Assembly (NCBI RefSeq): GCF_008151785.1
Contig: NZ_CP036523.1
Span: forward strand, 1,612,001 to 1,676,000
Source of the DNA: Peptacetobacter hiranonis
Lineage (GTDB): Bacteria; Bacillota; Clostridia; Peptostreptococcales; Peptostreptococcaceae
Direction: 5' to 3'
Length of the DNA stretch: 64,000 bases
The notes beneath the pieces were generated by a model. The model was given only the letters and a program-made list of their open reading frames with translations. It was not told the DNA's origin and searched no databases. Positions 58,508-64,000 of the stretch are shown here, in pieces (position 1 is the first letter of the stretch; every line of letters starts with the position of its first letter). The position numbers and the translations under genes are program-made.

Positions 58508-59197
58508 AACTTATCCTCTATCAAATCAAAGAACTTATCTTTTATTTCTTTATATTTATTCCTACTCAAAGGAACTTCCTCATCATTTTCAAGAATAGCA
58601 GTATATCTTTTTACACTCTTTATATATTCTAAATTCACAAGGTAACTCTTGTGGCATCTGATAAACGTATCACTATTTATTTCACTTTCAAAATTACTCA
58701 TAGTACCTTTTGTTTCATAAATACCGTTTAGTGTATGAACAGTTATATCATTTCTCTGAACTTCTATATACATTATATCTTTTAAACTAAGCTTTACCCT
58801 TGCATCGCCTTCTTTTATTACAATGCTTTTTTTCAATAGATTTATATCATTTAAACAATTTATTAAACTAGTTTTCAAATCATCGTATTTAACAGGCTTT
58901 AGCAAATATCTATATGCTTTCACCTCATATCCTTCTAAAGCATATTCTACAAATGAAGTAATGAATATTATCTCTACTTTATCATCTACTTTCCTAATCT
59001 CTCTAGCAGTTTCCATCCATTTGTATGTCCATTAAAATTATATCTGCGTCATTTTTATATGCCTCTATTAAACTCTCACCAGAATTATATATTTTTATTT
59101 CATATTCTATATTTAAATTGCCTAAAATATCTACAACTTTAGATTTTACAAACTCTTGATCATTCTTATCGTTTTCGCATATTACTATATTTACCAA
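58501..59197 (-). pseudogene. LytTR response regulator (AgrA-like), frameshifted
   Basis: Two reading frames together encode one AgrA-type regulator: a receiver start (TTG at 59197 after GGAGG, VNIVICENDKNDQEF...IILMDIQMDG) and, in another frame, the rest of the receiver (METAREIRK...FITSFVEYALEGYEVKAYRYLLKPV) plus a LytTR DNA-binding domain (IMYIEVQRNDITVHTLNG...FIRCHKSYLVN). The break is near 59005-59016, where ATGGATGGAAACT lacks the bases for the usual DGMNGMETA-type loop. The kinase gene is intact, so this may be a recent mutation. Confidence 0.8.
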
Positions 59198-59273
59198 TTT
59201 TTCCTCCACTACATAAGTTAATTTTATAATATTCAATTTAATCTTATCTTACACATTTACTTATGTCAATTGG

Positions 59274-59318
59274 CGAAAAAAAGAAGTGACTATACATCCA
59301 CTTACGCTTTTAGTCACT
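59274..59318 (-). terminator. Terminator of the ABC transporter operon
   Basis: On the minus strand AGTGACTA pairs perfectly with TAGTCACT and is followed by TCTTTTTTT. It ends the transcript from 63.7 kb to 59.5 kb and isolates the agr-like genes. Confidence 0.75.
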
Positions 59319-59362
59319 CCTTTCTTATTTACTTAATTTTTTTGTTATCATATTAAAATATT

Positions 59363-59540
59363 GTCGCAATCTATATTTCAGCAACCAAAAATTTTGTATG
59401 CAAACATGAATTAAATTGCTCGACAATTCTGCAAGCGCCCCACAACCGCTAAATGTGTTACATAAATGTGTGGGGCGCTGAAGCCTGGAGAGCAATTAAT
59501 CGTGTTGGATGCAAAATTTGTTGCTGAAAATAATTGCGAC
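59363..59540. repeat. Long imperfect palindrome (178 bp)
   Basis: The outer arms GTCGCAAT and ATTGCGAC are followed by long complementary stretches (TTTCAGCAAC with GTTGCTGAAA, AATTGCTC with GAGCAATT). The GC-rich core AGCGCCCCACA pairs with TGTGGGGCGCT around a loop of about 24 bases. It contains no reading frame and lies in the trailer of the ABC operon. It could be a MITE-type element or a structured RNA. Confidence 0.75.
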
Positions 59541-59553
59541 ACCATGTATTTTA

Positions 59554-61257
59554 CTATGATGCCCTTCCATTATTCATATTTATCACTCTATCTGCAATTT
59601 TCATTGTAGATTTTCTATGAGATACAATTACAATCGTCTTTTTATCTCTTTCTTCATTTAACACCTTTAAAATAGCTCCTTCATTTAAACTATCCAAATT
59701 ACTAGTAGGCTCATCTAGCAGAATAATGTCGCTATCATGTAAAAATGCTCTAGCTATACCTATTCTCTGTCTTTCCCCACCAGAAAGCTGATGATGTCCT
59801 TCACCTATTATAGTGTCGTATCCGTTTGGAAGACTTTCAATAAACTCGTGTATATTAGCCTTCTTACAAGCCTCTATCACACCTTCATCAGATGCATTTA
59901 AATTAGCAAGTTTTACATTATTTTTTATACTATCTACAAATAAATATGTATCTTGTATTACATAACTTTCAGAATTTCTTAAATCACTAGTATTCCAATC
60001 TTTTATATTTATTCCAGATATATTTATCTCCCCTGATGATGTATCAAAGAATCTCATCATAAGTTTAAGCAATGTAGATTTCCCAGATCCACTCTTTCCA
60101 GAAATACCTACAATCTCTCCCTTTGCAATATTCATACTAACATCATCTAAAATAACTTCATCTGGATTTGTATTATATGCAAAGTTTACATTTTTACATT
60201 CAATTAATTTTGAATTATTTTCATCGCTTTCATGTAATTTTCCTGCGATAGACATACTTTCATTTCCTTCAACTTCTTCTATTAAAGGAGTTTCTTCAAG
60301 TATATTTAATATTCTATCTCCACTCGCAAATGTATGAAGAAGATTGTTTGCAAGATTGCTAAGTGCTGTAACTGGTCCAAAAGATCCTAATAGTCCTATA
60401 GTACATATCACTGTACCCTCGTTACTAATCATTCCTTTTGAATTTAGATACACACAAGTCAAAAGCATAATTAAAGAAAATCCTATTATCAAGCTATCAC
60501 AATTTCCTCTTGATCTACCTTCACATTTCTTTAAATCATCGTTTAATTCTGCCAAGTAGTCGCTCTGTCTATCTATTTCTTCAATTCTATCTTTTCCGTA
60601 TCCATACTGAATAACTTCTCTAAGACCTCTTATACTGTCTAATAAGTATGTGTTTATCTCACCAAACCGTCCTCTATATGTACTTCCTGCTTTTTTCCCC
60701 ATGTTGCTGGTTATCATAGGAAGTATTGCACCTACAGATATATAAGCCACAAGTGCAATAAGTGCAGCAATTACACTGTACTGAGCAAAGAACACCACCA
60801 TTATAAGACAAGTTATAAATGCTATACATACAGGTGAAATTGTATGTGCATAGAATACCTCTAAAAGCTCTATATCACTAGTTATTATAGATATTAAGTT
60901 TCCCTTATCTTTTCCTTCTAGCTTTGCTGGAGCTAATTTTCTAAGTGCTTTAAATACTTTATCTCTTATTATAGCAAGTAGTTTAAATGCTATATAATGG
61001 TTTGAAGCCTGTTCTCCATATCTAAGTGCACCTCTTAAAACTGCCATAATTCCAACAGCTATAAATACAGTTTTTAAACTTATACTACTCTCTCCAATTA
61101 TAGAAAGTAATCCATATCCACCCATTATCGCTATAAATATAGCACATAAAAATCCTACTACACCAAGCAGTATAGCCATTATCATTATAGGAAGCATCGG
61201 CTTAACAAGCCCTATAAGCTGCATAACAATCTGCATTCCACTTCTTTTTCTTTCCAT
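59554..61257 (-). CDS. ABC transporter, fused membrane and ATPase domains (second subunit)
   Basis: The 567-residue protein has six membrane helices (residues 15-310) and a complete ATPase: Walker A GKSGSGKST near 383, signature LSGGERQRIGIARA, Walker B DIILLDEPTS, and the H-loop His in IVIVSHRKST. It is an exporter-fold half-transporter that should pair with the protein encoded upstream. Its ATG overlaps the in-frame stop of that gene (TAATG). Iron or haem-linked transport is suggested by neighbours only. Confidence 0.9.
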   Translation of the reverse strand: MERKRSGMQIVMQLIGLVKPMLPIMIMAILLGVVGFLCAIFIAIMGGYGLLSIIGESSISLKTVFIAVGIMAVLRGALRYGEQASNHYIAFKLLAIIRDKVFKALRKLAPAKLEGKDKGNLISIITSDIELLEVFYAHTISPVCIAFITCLIMVVFFAQYSVIAALIALVAYISVGAILPMITSNMGKKAGSTYRGRFGEINTYLLDSIRGLREVIQYGYGKDRIEEIDRQSDYLAELNDDLKKCEGRSRGNCDSLIIGFSLIMLLTCVYLNSKGMISNEGTVICTIGLLGSFGPVTALSNLANNLLHTFASGDRILNILEETPLIEEVEGNESMSIAGKLHESDENNSKLIECKNVNFAYNTNPDEVILDDVSMNIAKGEIVGISGKSGSGKSTLLKLMMRFFDTSSGEINISGINIKDWNTSDLRNSESYVIQDTYLFVDSIKNNVKLANLNASDEGVIEACKKANIHEFIESLPNGYDTIIGEGHHQLSGGERQRIGIARAFLHDSDIILLDEPTSNLDSLNEGAILKVLNEERDKKTIVIVSHRKSTMKIADRVINMNNGRAS

Positions 61258-62941
61258 TACATAGCCTCCTCTCTAACATATAATTCTAATTCTTTCTGAG
61301 CTGTGTACATTTTTTCGTACCGTCCTTTTTTTTCATAAGCTCACTGTGAGTTCCTTTTTCTATAATATTTCCCGAATCCATCATGTATATCTCTTCACTT
61401 TCTACATCTATATTACTTGTTGCCTCGTCAAATATGTATATCTCGCTATCGTGAAGTAATGCTCTAGCTATACAAAGTCTCTGTCTTTGTCCCCCTGATA
61501 AATTACTCGCTTGCTCAGCAATCTTAGTTTCTAATCCTTCTAATGTAGAGAAGAATTCGTATAAGTTTACTGATTTTAACGCATCCAATAATTTATCGTC
61601 TTTTATATCATGTCTTCCCATAAGAAGATTTTTCCTAACTGTTCCTTTAAATAAATAATTTTGGAATGAAACCATAGTCATTAGTTTCATCTTTTCATCT
61701 GTGCTTATTTCTTCTGAATTTCTATTTTTTATAGATAATTTTCCAGAATTTATTTTGTTGTAACCCATTAAAATAGAAGCTAATGTACTCTTTCCACATC
61801 CAGATTCCCCTACAATAGATACAAATGAATTTTTAGGTATTTCAAATGATATTCCCTTTATAACATTTTTACCTTCTTCATATCCAAATTCTATATTTTC
61901 TCCTGATATATATGTTTTATCTTCTGTATTTTTATCCACAGATACTTCTTTTACATTATTAGAATATTCTTTTTCTACGTTTGAATCTTCTTCCATATCT
62001 ATAAGTCTAAACATTTTTTCACTTGCAGCCATACCATTCATAGCTATGTGGAAGAATGATCCAAGTAATCTAAGTGGTATAAAGAACTCAGCAGATAAAA
62101 GTATTATCGCAAGTGCCTGAGAGAAATCTATATTTCCCTGTGCAAATTCTAAACTTGCAAATACAACCCCTAGCGCACTTCCTCCGTATGCAATTAAGTC
62201 CATCAATGTAACTGAGTTTAGCTGCATTGTAAGGACCTTCATTGTTATTCTTCTAAAGTTTTCTGCGTCTACATTCATTTCTTCATTTTTGAATTCATCG
62301 CTCTGATATACCTTCAATGTTGTAAGTCCCTGCATATTATCTAGAAAATGATCTCCAAGCTGAACATAGCTTCCCCAATATTTTGCAAGTAATTTCTTTG
62401 CAAATTTCTGTATCCGTATTATTGATATTGGTATAAGTGGAACGCATATAAACAGTACAAATGCTGTCTTTAAGCTCATAAATGATACAAGTACAAATAA
62501 TGTCATCGGTGCTAATAAACTGTAAAATAACTGTGGTAAATATTTACTAAAGTATATTTCTAGCTGCTCAACACCCTCCGCAGATACTTGTAGTATTTCT
62601 GATGTAGAGAATTTATCTTGATATTTATCTCCTATTTTTAATAGTTTTTCATAAATCATATGTCTTAGCTTGCTCTTTACTACCTTACTTGACTCACCTG
62701 AACATACTGATTCTTTATACATAACAATATGTCTTATCGCCATAACTACAATAGATATAATAGCTGTTTTTATTATTTCCCCTGTTTCTGCTCCTCCATT
62801 TATAGCCTTTTGAAGTAGGCTAGTCAGTGTAAACACCATGACTATATTACATAATAGTGCTATCCACTGTAAAAATACCTGTAGTTTTATGTATTTTTTA
62901 GTATCCCCCATTTCATTTATAAGTCTTTTATTTATCATCAT
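61257..62941 (-). pseudogene. ABC transporter first subunit, damaged ATPase domain
   Basis: The membrane domain (residues 1-300), Walker A GESGCGKST, signature LSGGQRQRLCIARA and Walker B IYIFDEATSNID are present. The stretch after VESEE jumps straight to IYMMDSGNIIEKG, so about 30 residues containing the D-loop follow-on and the H-loop His are missing. Near the end an A8 run (61326-61333) shifts the frame to an early stop at 61286. One more A would restore GRYEKMYTAQKELELYVREEAM and a TAATG overlap with the next gene. Confidence 0.8.
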
Positions 62942-62990
62942 ATCTTTAAATCTCCTATCAACCTAACCTTTATCATGCTTTAAATTTTAA

Positions 62991-63353
62991 TTATGCCCTA
63001 ATTGTTTTAACCTTGAATATAAAGTAATAATACTTAAATGCTATAAGAGCTAAGATTGTCATTCTTCCGTATATATTGTTCATTGAAAAGAATGCTCCTA
63101 AAAGCAATATAGATGCAAAAGCTAATATATAAACCTTTGTATTCATTTTCATCTCTCTATTATTTACAAAGTCCTCAAGATGATTTTTATAAAGCTTTGT
63201 TTTCTTAAACCAAGCATCTAGTTTTTTGCTTCCTTTTGCAAAGCAAACTGCTGCAACAAGTAAAAATGGTGTCGTAGGAAGTACCGGAAGTACAATTCCT
63301 ATAGATCCTATAATCATCGCCACAAACCCCAAAACAACATATACTATTTTCAT
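62991..63353 (-). CDS. DUF454 (YbaN-like) membrane protein
   Basis: The 120-residue protein has the DUF454 pattern: GSIGIVLPVLPTTPFLLVAAVCFAKGSKKLDAWF and LYKNHLEDFVNNREM, with three or four membrane helices. The family often lies beside iron or haem transport genes. The ATG at 63353 overlaps the stop of the upstream gene by 4 bp and is preferred to the longer frame. Confidence 0.85.
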   Translation of the reverse strand: MKIVYVVLGFVAMIIGSIGIVLPVLPTTPFLLVAAVCFAKGSKKLDAWFKKTKLYKNHLEDFVNNREMKMNTKVYILAFASILLLGAFFSMNNIYGRMTILALIAFKYYYFIFKVKTIRA

Positions 63354-63730
63354 ATCAAAACTCCTCCTATGTGTATTATTATTAAAATAGCCGATACACC
63401 AGCCAATAATCTGTGTAAAATTGCCCATTTTTCTTTATTAATTTTTCTAAATATTATTAAAATTGACATCATCAGTATAAACATCCAAGCTATTTTTCCA
63501 GACATCATCCCTTCTGTAGCTCCATTTTTTATAGCAACAATTCCATGAATTAGAGATAATATTAAAAATATAATTGCCAAGATACTGTGATTTTTCTTTA
63601 GCTGGCAGTATATTCTGTTCTTTATTCTCTCCTTTTTAGAATTAGATAACTTTATCTTACTTAGTGGATATATCGCCATCAACCCGATAAATATTATCGT
63701 GGCTATTATTGATAGTGTCGTACTCAACAT
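63350..63730 (-). CDS. Four-helix membrane protein, possible haem-binding
   Basis: The 126-residue protein has four membrane segments with His residues in LKKNHSILAIIFLILSLIHG and ILHRLLAGVSAILIIIHIG, placed as in cytochrome-b561/ferric reductase-like proteins. Haem binding is inferred from those His positions. It is the first gene of the operon with DUF454 and the ABC transporter, and a Fur-box-like site lies upstream. Confidence 0.62.
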   Translation of the reverse strand: MLSTTLSIIATIIFIGLMAIYPLSKIKLSNSKKERIKNRIYCQLKKNHSILAIIFLILSLIHGIVAIKNGATEGMMSGKIAWMFILMMSILIIFRKINKEKWAILHRLLAGVSAILIIIHIGGVLI

Positions 63731-63780
63731 ATTATTTTTTAATTCCTTTCTCTTTTTTATAAATGATATTTAATAGTTAT

Positions 63781-63795
63781 TGATATTTAATATCA
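63781..63795. promoter_or_regulatory. Fur-box-like operator
   Basis: TGATATT-T-AATATCA is a perfect 7-1-7 inverted repeat that differs from the Firmicutes Fur consensus TGATAATNATTATCA at two symmetric positions. It lies about 50 bp upstream of the operon start. A second related half-site (AAATGATATTTAATA) is adjacent. Confidence 0.5.
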
Positions 63796-63882
63796 TTTAT
63801 GACATTATTATTTTATCACTATTGAAATTATTTCGCAATAACTTTTAGTATTAGTTGATAATATTTTTCAATAAATAAGCAT

Positions 63883-63926
63883 AAAAAAAGACTGCCACAA
63901 GTTATTATTGCAACAGTCATTTTTTA
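63883..63926. terminator. Bidirectional-type terminator near the right edge
   Basis: GACTG...CAGTC with an extended pairing partner is flanked by A7 on the left and T6 on the right. On the minus strand it ends the gene at 63934. Confidence 0.7.
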
Positions 63927-63933
63927 TGCTTAT

Positions 63934-64000
63934 TTATTCTTTTCTTCTTCAAAGTAAGGATTTGGGACACTTACTATGATTACTTTTGTCACCTTATTAG
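63934..64000 (-). CDS. 3' end of a gene cut by the window edge
   Basis: The last 21 codons are visible, ending VIIVSVPNPYFEEEKNK before TAA, in the frame open to base 64000. The short stretch does not identify a family. Confidence 0.5.

Noticed and set aside
59363-59540. Integron attC-type site
   Set aside because: The arms lack the RYYYAAC/GTTRRRY core sites and no integron integrase is present.

Overview
The window is AT-rich DNA of a low-GC anaerobic Firmicute, most likely Peptostreptococcaceae (Peptostreptococcus-like; a family-level guess). The basis is the rnc - radical SAM - smc order, a 4-hydroxybutyrate dehydrogenase-type enzyme, an agr-type sensor, and a prophage built like Clostridioides difficile myophages. 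No database search was possible, so every name rests on motifs and gene order read by eye.

Region 1 (1-9.2 kb) is host chromosome, nearly all on the minus strand: the 5' part of smc, an Elp3-like radical SAM gene, an rnc gene whose 5' end is replaced by an IS3-family element, a lipid kinase, a LUD protein, a lipoprotein and miaB.

Region 2 (9.18-48.96 kb) is a prophage of about 39.8 kb inserted in miaB. The 15-bp core shared by attL and attR encodes G-C-Q-M-N, the Fe-S cysteine motif of MiaB. The phage carries its own version of the first 60 codons of miaB, with leader and ribosome binding site, so miaB is rebuilt as a hybrid gene at attL. The displaced host 5' end survives at attR, closed by a phage-borne stop codon and terminator. 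From attL inward come lysis genes, a variable tail-protein cluster, a PBSX-type contractile tail, HK97-type head and packaging genes, small regulators, replication genes with an iteron origin inside the initiator gene, early regulators, the cro/cI switch, an ABC-three-component (ABC-3C) defence-like cassette, a large serine integrase, and an unrecognised three-gene cassette beside attR.

Region 3 (49-64 kb) is host: a coiled-coil protein, an iron-type alcohol dehydrogenase, a PC4-like protein, an XRE/TPR regulator, DUF1877, uracil-DNA glycosylase, an HsdR_N-like protein with a His/Cys tail, DUF1002 and DUF4300 exported proteins, an agr-like kinase with a frameshifted response regulator, and a probably iron-regulated ABC transporter operon in which one subunit is damaged.

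Strongest new observations: (1) three paralogous tail genes each carry a poly-G tract at the same place and each is exactly one base out of frame, which suggests phase-variable phage tails; (2) an ABC-3C cassette preceded by a small membrane protein whose C-terminal motif matches the N-terminal motif of the next protein, as in amyloid-type effector/sensor pairing; (3) capture and repair of the 5' end of miaB by the phage; (4) two short plus-strand RNAs with the same layout (promoter, hairpin, terminator) inside the minus-strand early region; (5) seven copies of a TTTCCCA-TGGGAAA palindrome at gene junctions in the early and lysogeny regions; (6) a 178-bp imperfect palindrome in the host ABC operon trailer.
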